NCBI GenBank assembly: GCA_014804225.1
Contig: JAAVAF010000034.1
Span: 4,930 to 12,280, forward strand
DNA from: Lachnospiraceae bacterium
Lineage (GTDB): Bacteria > Bacillota > Clostridia > Lachnospirales > Lachnospiraceae
Reading direction: 5' to 3'
DNA length: 7,351 nucleotides
The position numbers and the translations under genes are program-made. This document shows, piece after piece, positions 1-6,438 of the stretch. The notes under the pieces were generated by a model that was not told the origin of the DNA, made no database searches, and worked only from the letters and a program-made list of their open reading frames with translations. Position 1 is the stretch's first letter; each line of letters begins with the position of its first letter.

Positions 1-173
1 AAATTGACATCTGTTGCTTTGGCAAGCATTTGCTCGATGGTGTCCATTGTTTTTTTCGTGCGGCGGTAATTGTAGCAGACGACAAGCGCTGCCGCAAGAA
101 TACACACGATAGAGATTATCGATATTATGTTGTTGAAATCAATTGTCGTAATCATCGTTTCTTTTATAATCAT
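1..173 (-). CDS. Sensor histidine kinase, N-terminal fragment (cut by window edge)
   Basis: Reading the minus strand from the ATG at 173-171, an open frame of 57 codons runs off the left edge with no stop. The product starts MIIKETMITTIDFNN. A single strongly hydrophobic segment follows at about residues 16-34 (IISIISIVCILAAALVVCY), then a basic cytoplasmic flank (NYRRTKK) and an amphipathic stretch (MDTIEQMLAKATDVN). That tail is typical of the linker before the HisKA domain in small one-membrane-segment kinases of Clostridia. A GGATTAAGGAT ribosome binding site lies inside the end of the regulator gene, whose stop codon is only 4 bases upstream, so the two are translationally coupled. No His box or ATPase domain is inside the window, so the kinase call rests on the operon partner and this N-terminal layout. 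The stimulus is unknown; the short extracellular part suggests sensing in the membrane or through a partner. Confidence 0.75.
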   Translation of the reverse strand, partial: MIIKETMITTIDFNNIISIISIVCILAAALVVCYNYRRTKKTMDTIEQMLAKATDVN

Positions 174-177
174 GTTT

Positions 178-858
178 TCAATCCTTAATCCAGCTATATC
201 CGATACCGTAGATGGTCTTTATATGGTCTTGTGCGTTGAGCTTGTCGCGCAGTCGTTTTATGGTGACGGAAAGGGCATTTTCATCGACATATTCTGCGCC
301 GTCTGTCCAGATACGGTCAACAAGATAACCACGGGTTAGTGTATTTCCTTGATTTTCGACTAAAAGGCGCAGCAGCTTTTGCTCGGTTTTGCTTAGTTCG
401 GTTGCAGTGCCGTTTACAGTAAAGTGCATATGATCAAAATCAAATCGGTATTTTTCGGTTTCGTATACTTGCGATTGTGTGTCGGTTGCATGAATGGATT
501 TTCGTAGTTGGGCGTTCACTCGTGCGCGCAGTACGGACAAGGAAAATGGTTTTGTGATATAGTCGTCTGCCCCCTTTTCCAAGCCGTCAACGATATCCAT
601 GTCGGTGTCGTTTGCCGTCAGTAAAATGACAGGTAGTTCTGGCGAAGATGCTTTGATTTCCTGAAGAAAGTCCAGTCCGTTTCCATCAGGGAGATTGATG
701 TCAAGCAACACAAGAGATGCACTTGCAATCAGAAGTTGTTCTCGCGCAGAATGGATGTTTTGACAGGAGATGACTTGACGATTTTCCAATGCTAGCGCCT
801 TGCATAATCCCTGATTTAAGCTGATATCGTCCTCTACGACGATGAGGAGCTGTTTCAT
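178..858 (-). CDS. OmpR/PhoB-family response regulator transcription factor
   Basis: This 226-residue protein has the usual length of the family. Residues 1-120 form the receiver domain, with the acidic pocket E9/D10, phosphoacceptor D53 (in LVLLDINLPDGNG), T81 (VILLTAND) and K103 (DYITKPF). Residues about 130-226 form the winged-helix DNA-binding domain, including the TELSKTEQKLLRLL start and the recognition region NALSVTIKRLRDKL, ending in the conserved IYGIGYSW hairpin. All key receiver residues are present, so it should be activated by phosphorylation from the adjoining kinase and act on DNA as a dimer. The ATG at 858 is chosen because GGAGG lies 8 bases upstream and the receiver domain starts immediately. 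The gene is first in a minus-strand operon with the kinase and is divergent from the hydrolase gene at 1006, sharing a 147-base intergenic region. Its targets cannot be read from this window. Confidence 0.95.
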   Translation of the reverse strand: MKQLLIVVEDDISLNQGLCKALALENRQVISCQNIHSAREQLLIASASLVLLDINLPDGNGLDFLQEIKASSPELPVILLTANDTDMDIVDGLEKGADDYITKPFSLSVLRARVNAQLRKSIHATDTQSQVYETEKYRFDFDHMHFTVNGTATELSKTEQKLLRLLVENQGNTLTRGYLVDRIWTDGAEYVDENALSVTIKRLRDKLNAQDHIKTIYGIGYSWIKD

Positions 859-901
859 TTTGGAGACCTCCGATTTTTTCGATAATTTTTATATAAAAAT
901 G

Positions 902-911
902 ATTGTACAAT
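902..911. promoter_or_regulatory. ATTGTACAAT palindrome upstream of the response regulator
   Basis: This is a perfect 10-base palindrome in the divergent intergenic region, 44 bases upstream of the regulator start codon. Read on the minus strand it contains TTGTAC, which could act as a -35 box, but the hexamers 17-18 bases further on (AATTAT or ATTATC) are weak -10 matches. I therefore do not call a firm promoter. It may be a regulator binding site or part of the promoter. The same core recurs before the chemoreceptor gene at 2465-2474. Confidence 0.35.
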
Positions 912-933
912 ATTTATTGATAGCGGGCAAGCC

Positions 934-962
934 TTGTTGTATTTGTGTTTTCTTGATATACT
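934..962 (+). promoter_or_regulatory. Sigma-A type promoter for the isochorismatase-like gene
   Basis: TTGTTG (934-939) and TATACT (957-962) are separated by 17 bases. They match the sigma-A consensus at 4 of 6 and 5 of 6 positions respectively. A start near 969 would give a short leader of about 37 bases before the ATG at 1006. The leader ends in AAAGGAGA, 5 bases from the start codon. The -10 and its downstream flank, TATACTGAAA, are repeated exactly at the chemoreceptor promoter (2503-2512). Confidence 0.6.
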
Positions 963-1005
963 GAAAGCTGTTGAGAGGAGAACATAGATTTTAAAGGAGA
1001 ATAAC

Positions 1006-1533
1006 ATGACTTTACTGGTAATAGACATTCAAAAAGGAATCACAGATGAAAGATTATACGACTTTTCGGGTTTTATAGAGAATGCAAAGAAAATAATTCA
1101 TGCCGCGCGTGAAAATAATGTAGAAGTAATCTATGTCCAACATGATGACGGTCCCGGAACCGGCTTTTCTGTCGGAGATGAGGAATTTGAAATATATGAT
1201 GCGGTTCGACCTTTGGAATCCGAAAAGCGTTATTATAAAACAGTAAACAGTTGCTTTGGAAATGAAGAATTAAAAAATTATCTTAGAGAAAAGCAAGATC
1301 ATACGTTAATCATGATAGGATTACAGACAAACTTCTGCATCGATGCGTCCGTCAAGTCTGCCTCTGAACGCGGATACGAAGTGATCGTGCCGTTGGGGGC
1401 GAATTCGACTTTTGATAATGCGTATATGGACAAGGAAACAACTTACAAATATTACAATGAGATGATGTGGCCAGATCGTTTTGCAAAGTGCATTACGGTT
1501 GATGAAACGATAAAACGAATGGAACAAAAGTAA
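1006..1533 (+). CDS. Isochorismatase-like cysteine hydrolase
   Basis: The 175-residue product has the full length of the isochorismatase-like alpha/beta hydrolase family, cytosolic enzymes that cleave C-N or vinyl-ether bonds through a Cys-Asp-Lys triad. The triad is visible: D7 in LLVIDIQKG, K78 in YYKTVNSCF, and C111 in IGLQTNFCIDASVKSA, preceded by the family's non-proline cis-bond region. The C-terminal part (residues 136-160) resembles the lid segment of the family. The metal-binding D-x-H pattern of nicotinamidases is not obvious, since only H46-D47-D48 follows the second strand. A PncA role is therefore not supported, and neither is a true EntB-type isochorismatase, because no siderophore genes are nearby. 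The real substrate is unknown. The ATG at 1006 follows AAAGGAGA by 5 bases and has its own promoter. No clear terminator follows it. Confidence 0.9.
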   Translation: MTLLVIDIQKGITDERLYDFSGFIENAKKIIHAARENNVEVIYVQHDDGPGTGFSVGDEEFEIYDAVRPLESEKRYYKTVNSCFGNEELKNYLREKQDHTLIMIGLQTNFCIDASVKSASERGYEVIVPLGANSTFDNAYMDKETTYKYYNEMMWPDRFAKCITVDETIKRMEQK

Positions 1534-1547
1534 ATCCCCCAAACCAA

Positions 1548-1576
1548 TTGCAAAATTCCCCATTTGATGTTAATAT
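1548..1576 (+). promoter_or_regulatory. Possible promoter for the ZIP transporter gene
   Basis: TTGCAA (1548-1553) and TAATAT (1571-1576) are spaced by 17 bases, each matching the sigma-A consensus at 4 of 6 positions. Transcription would begin around 1583, leaving a leader of about 95 bases before the ATG at 1679. The palindrome at 1585-1600 would sit directly at the start site, the classic place for a repressor. The match is moderate, and read-through from the hydrolase gene upstream is also possible. Confidence 0.4.
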
Positions 1577-1584
1577 AGCACATA

Positions 1585-1600
1585 GTTAGTTAAAACTAAC
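1585..1600. promoter_or_regulatory. Candidate DtxR/MntR-like metalloregulator box
   Basis: The site GTTAGTTAAAACTAAC is a palindrome with 7-base arms around a central AA. Its inner 14 bases have the form TTAG-N6-CTAA. This is the spacing of the DtxR/IdeR/MntR-type ideal TTAGGTTAACCTAA, which it matches at 11 of 14 positions. It lies at the predicted transcription start of a ZIP metal importer, so metal-dependent repression is a sensible inference. The regulator itself is not in the window. As RNA the same bases give only a weak AT-rich hairpin without a U tract, so it is not a terminator. Confidence 0.45.
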
Positions 1601-1678
1601 CAAGAAATACATAGAATTCAGGTTACAATTTCCAAAATGAAGAATACTATATTAATGACGAAAAGGGGGAGATATAGC

Positions 1679-2461
1679 ATGGATATTAGCTTAGTAGTTG
1701 GCTTGATGATACCGTTTGTGGGTACAACACTGGGCTCAGCTATGGTATTTTTTATGAGAAACCAGTTAAACAAGAAGCTGGAAAAACTGCTTTTGGGATT
1801 TGCGGCAGGTGTGATGATAGCGGCGTCGATGTGGTCGCTGCTGATTCCCTCAATTGAAATGGCACAAGAACAGGAAAAAACCGCGTGGATACCGGCGGCA
1901 ACGGGTTTTTTGCTGGGAATGGCATTTTTGCTGCTGCTAGACAGCATCATACCGCATCTTCATATAGAGAGTAAGGAAACAGAGGGAATCAAGGCAAAAG
2001 TGAAAAAAACGACTATGATGGTCTTTGCCGTAACCCTCCACAATATTCCCGAAGGAATGGCAGTAGGCGTGACTTTTGCGGGAGCGCTTTTAGGAGATTC
2101 GCAGATTACGATGGCGGGGGCAATGACGCTTGCACTCGGCATTGCTATCCAAAATTTTCCGGAGGGTGCGATTATCTCAATGCCGCTCAAAAGTGAGGGC
2201 ATGTCAAAGGGCAAAGCGTTTGTCTATGGGACACTCTCGGGACTTGTTGAGCCGATTGCCGCAGTACTGACTATTTTTCTCGCCAAAATGATCGTACCGC
2301 TTTTGCCGTATTTTCTCGCATTTGCGGCGGGAGCGATGATTTATGTGGTGGTGGAGGAACTGATCCCCGAATCGCAGGTCGGTGAGCATTCCAATATCAG
2401 TACAATCGGAGTGGCGGCAGGCTTTGTGATCATGATGATACTTGATGTAGTACTTGGATAA
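1679..2461 (+). CDS. ZIP-family divalent metal transporter (GufA/ZupT-like)
   Basis: The product has 260 residues and about eight hydrophobic segments, the layout of prokaryotic ZIP proteins that bring Zn2+, Fe2+ or Mn2+ into the cytosol. The metal-site signatures are present: H121-N122-I-P-E125-G in the fourth membrane segment and Q158-N159-F-P-E162-G in the fifth. Further acidic residues lie in the EELIPES segment near residue 230. The cytoplasmic loop between segments 3 and 4 (about residues 93-110) is short and has only H93 and H95, not the long histidine-rich loop of eukaryotic members. The ATG at 1679 is chosen because AGGGGGAG precedes it by 7 bases and the first membrane segment starts at once. 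The in-frame ATG at 1637 has no ribosome binding site and adds a non-conserved polar tail. Metal preference cannot be decided from sequence; the metalloregulator-like box upstream supports a metal-uptake role. Confidence 0.93.
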   Translation: MDISLVVGLMIPFVGTTLGSAMVFFMRNQLNKKLEKLLLGFAAGVMIAASMWSLLIPSIEMAQEQEKTAWIPAATGFLLGMAFLLLLDSIIPHLHIESKETEGIKAKVKKTTMMVFAVTLHNIPEGMAVGVTFAGALLGDSQITMAGAMTLALGIAIQNFPEGAIISMPLKSEGMSKGKAFVYGTLSGLVEPIAAVLTIFLAKMIVPLLPYFLAFAAGAMIYVVVEELIPESQVGEHSNISTIGVAAGFVIMMILDVVLG

Positions 2462-2499
2462 AAATATTGTACAAAAGTATATCGAAAATATTTCTGGTA

Positions 2500-2508
2500 T
2501 GTTATACT
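2500..2508 (+). promoter_or_regulatory. Extended -10 promoter for the chemoreceptor gene
   Basis: TGTTATACT is an extended -10 element (TGn followed by TATACT at 2503-2508). No good -35 lies 16-18 bases upstream, which such promoters tolerate. Transcription would start near 2515, giving a leader of about 104 bases before the ATG at 2619. I looked for a sigma-D/sigma-28 motility promoter (TAAA, about 15 bases, CCGATAT) and did not find a convincing one. The leader shows no c-di-GMP riboswitch signature. Confidence 0.5.
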
Positions 2509-2618
2509 GAAAACAGGCATGAAAATGCGTAAAAGCATGTTAGTGATAAGGTTTGTGTCTGTGCGTTGTTTGGCATAAACGGGAAGATGTGCAAAAGCAG
2601 CGCAGAAATGAGGGACAG

Positions 2619-4703
2619 ATGAAAAAAACAAAATTTAGCGTAAAACTGGTTTGTTACATTGTCATGGTATCGCTTGTGGCGCTCCTGATCAGCGCATCGA
2701 TGATGAGTATCCGAATGATCGGAATCCTCGAAAATGATATGCAGCTTACGAGTCAGCAGACAATGGACGCGGCTATGACAAGTTTTCAGAGATACACAAA
2801 GACACTGAGTCTTCCGATTGATCTGATGTGCAGAAGCAATGATTTTAAGAAGATTGATGAGAATTATGACGAGCGGATTGCTTCCGTAGAGGACTCTCTT
2901 TTGAGCGCACTGAAAGTGATTCCCAATTCGGAGCGCACTTATTATTCGACCACAAGCGGTCGATACATACAGGCAAAAATGAATGTGTCCGAGGACGGTA
3001 AAAAGACAGGTGAGTATCTTGAGGAAACAGGGGTAGACCATACCGCGAAGAATTGGTTTGCCGACGCACAGGGACTTGGTGGACGCTATACGGTGTTTGC
3101 AAATTTTACGGACCCTTATGTGAACGATGACGGTGTCAATGTATTTACCGTTTCACAGGATTTGAAGTCGGGAGATGTACATGTAGGCGTTGTGGCAATG
3201 GATATCAACGTGCAAGTGCTTGATGAATATATCAATAATATCGGCTTGATGAATACGGGTTTTACATTTCTTGTAAACGAGTCGGGAAATATTATTGTGA
3301 ACAACGCTAAAAATAATGTGATTAATAGCAGCGCAGCGGAAATTCCCGTATGGGATCAATTGATTGCAGATGCAGATGCGCATGCACAGACAGCGCTTGC
3401 CGAAAACACGGATGAGGAGGTTAATCCGTTTGCAAGTATGACCTGTAGGATTAACGGGGAAAAGTATGTGGTGACGGTTCTGCAAGATTCTATTACAGGT
3501 TGGTATCTTGTGGGACTAATCGGCGACAATGAGCTTGCATCAAGCTTTCGCGCGATCACGATTACAACTGTGATATGCGTTGTGCTGGCGTTGATTTTAT
3601 CCGTGCTTGTAGCGCTGTTTATCTCTTATTCGATTTCGCGTGAGCTCAAAAAACTGCAGTCGGCGACAGAGCGGATGGCAGGAGGAGATCTTTCGACAAA
3701 GCTTGACGTGAAGCGGCTTGACGAGTTTGGTGAATTGGAGCATAACTTTAATACAATGATGGACAGCATTTCGGGACTGATTCAGGAAGTCTCCGGAAAT
3801 TCTGATGAAATATTTGATATTGCAAAGTCCGTTATGGAAGTGTCCGGAAACACGAAGGAAATTGCGGAGCAAGTGACAGAGGCAATCGGCAGTGTGGCAC
3901 AGGGCGCTACCGAACAGGCGCAGAGCACTTCCGATGCAAATATAGAGATGGAAAAACTTGCACAAAGTATGGAAGCGTCGAAGGAAAAGACAAGGAGTAT
4001 CGGCGACCGCTCGAGAGAAACGGCGGAACTTGGAGAGAAGGGTATCAATATTCTTGATGAGTTAATTCAAAAGGCTGACAAGGCAAAGACAAATTCATCG
4101 GAGTCTATCCGAATGATGACGGAAATGTTGAAATCAATCGAAAAGATCAATTATATTGCAGATGCAATCACCGGTATTACAACACAGACAAATCTGCTCT
4201 CGCTGAATGCAAGTATTGAGGCGGCAAGAGCAGGCGAAGCCGGTAAGGGATTTGCGGTTGTGGCAGATGAAATCAGACAGCTCGCAGACCAGTCAAAAAC
4301 ATCGACCGAGGAAATCAAGCAGATTTTGAACGAGATATCGGCAAATTCGCGCCATGTGGAAGACAGTCTGGAGGAGAGCGGCACCATTCAGGAGGAGCAG
4401 CAGATATCGATCAGAGAAACGCAGACGCTGTTTGAGGAGATTGGAGAGTCCGTTAAAGTTCTCTTGGAGGCTGTGGAAGAAATTGAGGCACTGAATGCTG
4501 ACATGAACATAGAGCGGGACAATGTGGTACACCGGATGGAGGATATCGCGTCCGTTTCCGAAACATCTGCAGCGGCAACTGAGGAGGTCAATGCATCTGC
4601 GGAGCAGGTAAATGACACCATGAGTCAGATGGCAGGGTATGCAAAGATGCTTGATGAGATTGTCAATAAGCTTAGCGTATCGGTGAAGCAGTTTAAATTG
4701 TAA
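2619..4703 (+). CDS. Methyl-accepting chemotaxis protein with dCache-type sensor domain
   Basis: This 694-residue transmembrane chemoreceptor has: membrane segment 1 at about residues 10-30; an extracytoplasmic sensor at about 33-311 with the dCache_1 fold pattern (ERTYYSTTSGRYIQ, KNWFADAQG, then VVAMDINVQVLDEYI and FLVNESGNIIV); membrane segment 2 at about 313-338; a HAMP domain with the DEFGEL motif at 368-373; and a long methyl-accepting signalling coiled coil. The conserved hairpin tip that contacts CheA and CheW is intact, from NLLSLNASIEAARAGEAGKG (525-544) through the DEIRQLADQS segment that ends at about residue 559. Glu/Gln-rich heptads on both sides (for example GATEQAQSTSDANIEME and TSAAATEEVNASAEQVN) are likely methylation sites. 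There is no C-terminal CheR-binding pentapeptide; the protein ends VKQFKL. The ATG at 2619 is preceded by GAGGG and begins the usual short basic cytoplasmic tail. The ligand is not known. No other chemotaxis gene is nearby, so this is an orphan receptor. Confidence 0.96.
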   Translation: MKKTKFSVKLVCYIVMVSLVALLISASMMSIRMIGILENDMQLTSQQTMDAAMTSFQRYTKTLSLPIDLMCRSNDFKKIDENYDERIASVEDSLLSALKVIPNSERTYYSTTSGRYIQAKMNVSEDGKKTGEYLEETGVDHTAKNWFADAQGLGGRYTVFANFTDPYVNDDGVNVFTVSQDLKSGDVHVGVVAMDINVQVLDEYINNIGLMNTGFTFLVNESGNIIVNNAKNNVINSSAAEIPVWDQLIADADAHAQTALAENTDEEVNPFASMTCRINGEKYVVTVLQDSITGWYLVGLIGDNELASSFRAITITTVICVVLALILSVLVALFISYSISRELKKLQSATERMAGGDLSTKLDVKRLDEFGELEHNFNTMMDSISGLIQEVSGNSDEIFDIAKSVMEVSGNTKEIAEQVTEAIGSVAQGATEQAQSTSDANIEMEKLAQSMEASKEKTRSIGDRSRETAELGEKGINILDELIQKADKAKTNSSESIRMMTEMLKSIEKINYIADAITGITTQTNLLSLNASIEAARAGEAGKGFAVVADEIRQLADQSKTSTEEIKQILNEISANSRHVEDSLEESGTIQEEQQISIRETQTLFEEIGESVKVLLEAVEEIEALNADMNIERDNVVHRMEDIASVSETSAAATEEVNASAEQVNDTMSQMAGYAKMLDEIVNKLSVSVKQFKL

Positions 4704-4723
4704 TAGGAAAATAAAGATAATTA

Positions 4724-4760
4724 AAAACACGGCAGTCCGAAAATTGGATTGCCGTGTTTT
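4724..4760. terminator. Bidirectional intrinsic terminator between converging genes
   Basis: AAAACACGGCAGTCC (4724-4738) pairs with GGATTGCCGTGTTTT (4746-4760) over 15 positions, with one G-T wobble and the loop GAAAATT. On the plus strand the stem runs into a T-rich tract (4757-4766) and should stop transcription of the chemoreceptor gene. On the minus strand the A run at 4723-4727 becomes the U tract, so the same hairpin can end transcripts read into it from the minus strand. It begins 20 bases after the chemoreceptor stop and lies 18 bases beyond the symporter stop. Confidence 0.92.
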
Positions 4761-4778
4761 TTGTTTTATCATAAAAAA

Positions 4779-6311
4779 TTAATCTTCTTTCAGATATTCT
4801 TTGCGGGAAACGTTTGAGGTCGTTTCTTCGTAGCATTTAAAAGTTTTATCCAAAAAGTCCTTGTTCAGTTTAGGACTGATCAAGCTTACCACAGGTGTTA
4901 CGATAAGACCGATAATCATAGCGGCAGCGCCCGCGTTAATCGGCGATGCAATAAACTTAAAGAACATATTGGAAACCGTAATGCCCACACCGCAGATAAA
5001 GCTTGCCCATACACCGGCTTTTGTGACGCCTTTCCAGTATAAGCCATAGAGGAACGGAGCGAGGAATGCACCCGCAAGCGCGCCCCACGAGATACCCATA
5101 AGTTGTGCGATAAAGGTAGGCGGATTTAACGCAATTACTACAGAAATGACGATAAAAAATACAATTAAAGCGCGGATATAAATAAGCTGCTTTTTGTCGT
5201 TCATGTCTTTTACAATCGTGCCTCTGATAAAATCAAGTGTCAAAGTTGAGGCAGAGGTCAAAACAAGTGAAGAAAGTGTTGACATGGATGCTGAAAGCAC
5301 AAGCACGATAACGACGCCGATTAAAATATCAGGAAGTGTCGCAAGCATGGAAGGTACAATCGCATCGTATACGATAGAGCCGTCCGCCTTGTAAATTGCG
5401 GGTGAGTCAAACAATCTTCCGAATCCGCCTAAGAAATAGCAGCCGCCCGATACGATGATTGCAAAAAATGTGGATACAATGGTACCCGTTTTGATTGCCT
5501 TTTCGCTCTTAATTGCATAAAATTTATGTACCATCTGCGGAAGTCCCCATGTACCGAGAGAAGTCAGGATAATAACGCCAAGAAGATTGAGCGGGTCGGG
5601 ACCAAAGAAAGAGGTAAACGCCCCCTTTTGTCCAAGCGTTACGGGAATGTCTGATTCAAGTTCCGAGAGTGTTCTAACTGCTTCCATAAATCCGCCCTGT
5701 CCCGCGAGCACAGCAGCGATAACAGCTACAATACCAATCAGCATGATAATGCCTTGAATAAAGTCGTTGATTGCGGTTGCCATGTATCCGCCGAGGATAA
5801 CATAGACACCCGTGAGCACTGCCATTGTCACGACGCAGACCGTATAAGGAATGTCAAATGCCATACCGAAAAGTCTGGAAAGGCCGTTGTATACAGATGC
5901 CGTGTAAGGAATCATAAAGACGAAAGCAATCGCAGATGCAACTAATTTCAGTACATTGCTGTTGTATCTTTTTCCGAAGAAATCGGGCATGGTAGCAACT
6001 TCGAGATGATGGGTCATAATGCGGGTTCGTCTGCCCATAATAACCCATGCAATCAGTGAACCGATTACGGCGTTCCCAAGACCGATCCATGTCGATGCGA
6101 TACCGTATTTCCAACCGAATTGTCCCGCATATCCGACAAAGACAACGGCAGAGAAATAAGAGGTGCCATATGCAAAAGCGGAAAGCCACGGTCCGACGCT
6201 TCTGCCGCCGAGAACGAAATCCGTGGTGCTTCCGGCGTTCTTGCGTGCGTAGAGACCTACGGCAATCATACAGCCGAAAAATAAAAGTAGTAAAATAATT
6301 TTGATAAGCAT
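4779..6311 (-). CDS. Sodium:solute symporter (SSS/PutP family), substrate unknown
   Basis: This 510-residue membrane protein with about 13 hydrophobic segments uses the Na+ gradient to import a small organic solute. Family signatures in order are DFVLGGRS (31-38), the first core helix SAFAYGTSYFSAVVFVG (44-60), GGYMATAINDFIQGIIM (174-190), GLPQMVHKFYAIKS (256-269), and SASMSTLSSLVLTSASTLTL (340-359). S344/T345 in the last of these correspond to the Na2-site pair Ser340/Thr341 of E. coli PutP. The position of the PutP Na+ residue Asp55 appears to be Y52 here (SYFS against SDMS). That argues against calling it a proline permease, although length and layout are PutP-like. The ATG at 6311 follows GGGAGG by 9 bases. 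The gene has its own strong promoter and a long structured leader, and ends near a shared terminator. The upstream same-strand esterase-like gene may be functionally linked. Confidence 0.93.
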   Translation of the reverse strand: MLIKIILLLLFFGCMIAVGLYARKNAGSTTDFVLGGRSVGPWLSAFAYGTSYFSAVVFVGYAGQFGWKYGIASTWIGLGNAVIGSLIAWVIMGRRTRIMTHHLEVATMPDFFGKRYNSNVLKLVASAIAFVFMIPYTASVYNGLSRLFGMAFDIPYTVCVVTMAVLTGVYVILGGYMATAINDFIQGIIMLIGIVAVIAAVLAGQGGFMEAVRTLSELESDIPVTLGQKGAFTSFFGPDPLNLLGVIILTSLGTWGLPQMVHKFYAIKSEKAIKTGTIVSTFFAIIVSGGCYFLGGFGRLFDSPAIYKADGSIVYDAIVPSMLATLPDILIGVVIVLVLSASMSTLSSLVLTSASTLTLDFIRGTIVKDMNDKKQLIYIRALIVFFIVISVVIALNPPTFIAQLMGISWGALAGAFLAPFLYGLYWKGVTKAGVWASFICGVGITVSNMFFKFIASPINAGAAAMIIGLIVTPVVSLISPKLNKDFLDKTFKCYEETTSNVSRKEYLKED

Positions 6312-6397
6312 AAATAAATGCCTCCCTCATAAAAATAATTTGCACTTTAACGCATAAACTCCTATCTGCCTGCCTTAGCAGGCATGTGAATCAGGAT

Positions 6398-6416
6398 TGT
6401 GAAATGTAATTTCACA
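6398..6416. repeat. Perfect inverted repeat TGTGAAAT-N3-ATTTCACA
   Basis: The 8-base arms are exact complements around the spacer GTA. It lies inside the symporter leader, about 25-40 bases after the predicted transcription start. It resembles a CRP site in its TGTGA/TCACA ends, but the spacing between those ends is 9 rather than 6, so it is not a CRP site. It can be read as a regulator binding site or as an RNA hairpin with a three-base loop. Its inner half TGAAAT recurs in the palindrome at 6488-6499. Confidence 0.5.
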
Positions 6417-6422
6417 TTAGCG

Positions 6423-6438
6423 CTTTGACGCGTTAAAG
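6423..6438. promoter_or_regulatory. Near-palindromic operator candidate at the symporter start site
   Basis: CTTTGACGCGTTAAAG is a 16-base palindrome with a single mismatched pair and a central CG, the architecture common for LacI-family operators. It begins about 8 bases downstream of the -10 box, so a bound protein would block transcription at the start site. A related half-site recurs at 6342-6353: GCACTTTAACGC against GCGCTTTGACGC at 6420-6431, 10 of 12 identical and 78 bases apart. This would allow two-site binding or looping. The regulator is not in the window. Confidence 0.45.

Noticed and set aside
701..910. 69-codon minus-strand frame over the regulator start
   Set aside because: It overlaps the receiver domain in another frame, is cysteine/serine-rich and has no ribosome binding site.
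1006..1533. Nicotinamidase (pncA) assignment
   Set aside because: The Asp-x-His...His metal site of nicotinamidases is not seen; only the generic Cys-Asp-Lys triad supports the family call.
1585..1600. Terminator of the hydrolase gene
   Set aside because: The short AT-rich stem has a loop of two to four bases and no following T tract, so a DNA-binding site is more likely.
1637..1678. Longer ZIP reading frame from ATG 1637
   Set aside because: It lacks a Shine-Dalgarno sequence, and the extra 14 residues are polar. The ATG at 1679 has AGGGGGAG at 7 bases.
2553..2618. Longer chemoreceptor reading frame starting at TTG 2553
   Set aside because: There is no usable ribosome binding site, the 22 extra residues are not family-like, and the ATG at 2619 has GAGGG upstream and gives the normal short cytoplasmic tail before membrane segment 1.
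2509..2618. c-di-GMP riboswitch before the chemoreceptor
   Set aside because: Such switches are common before clostridial chemoreceptors, but the conserved core bases are absent and the leader shows no two-stem fold.
5854..6345. 163-codon minus-strand frame overlapping the symporter
   Set aside because: It is a shifted frame over strongly conserved symporter coding sequence, rich in Arg and Cys, with no domain.
6398..6416. CRP/cAMP receptor site
   Set aside because: The TGTGA and TCACA ends are separated by 9 bases, not 6, and CRP regulation is not expected in a Firmicute.
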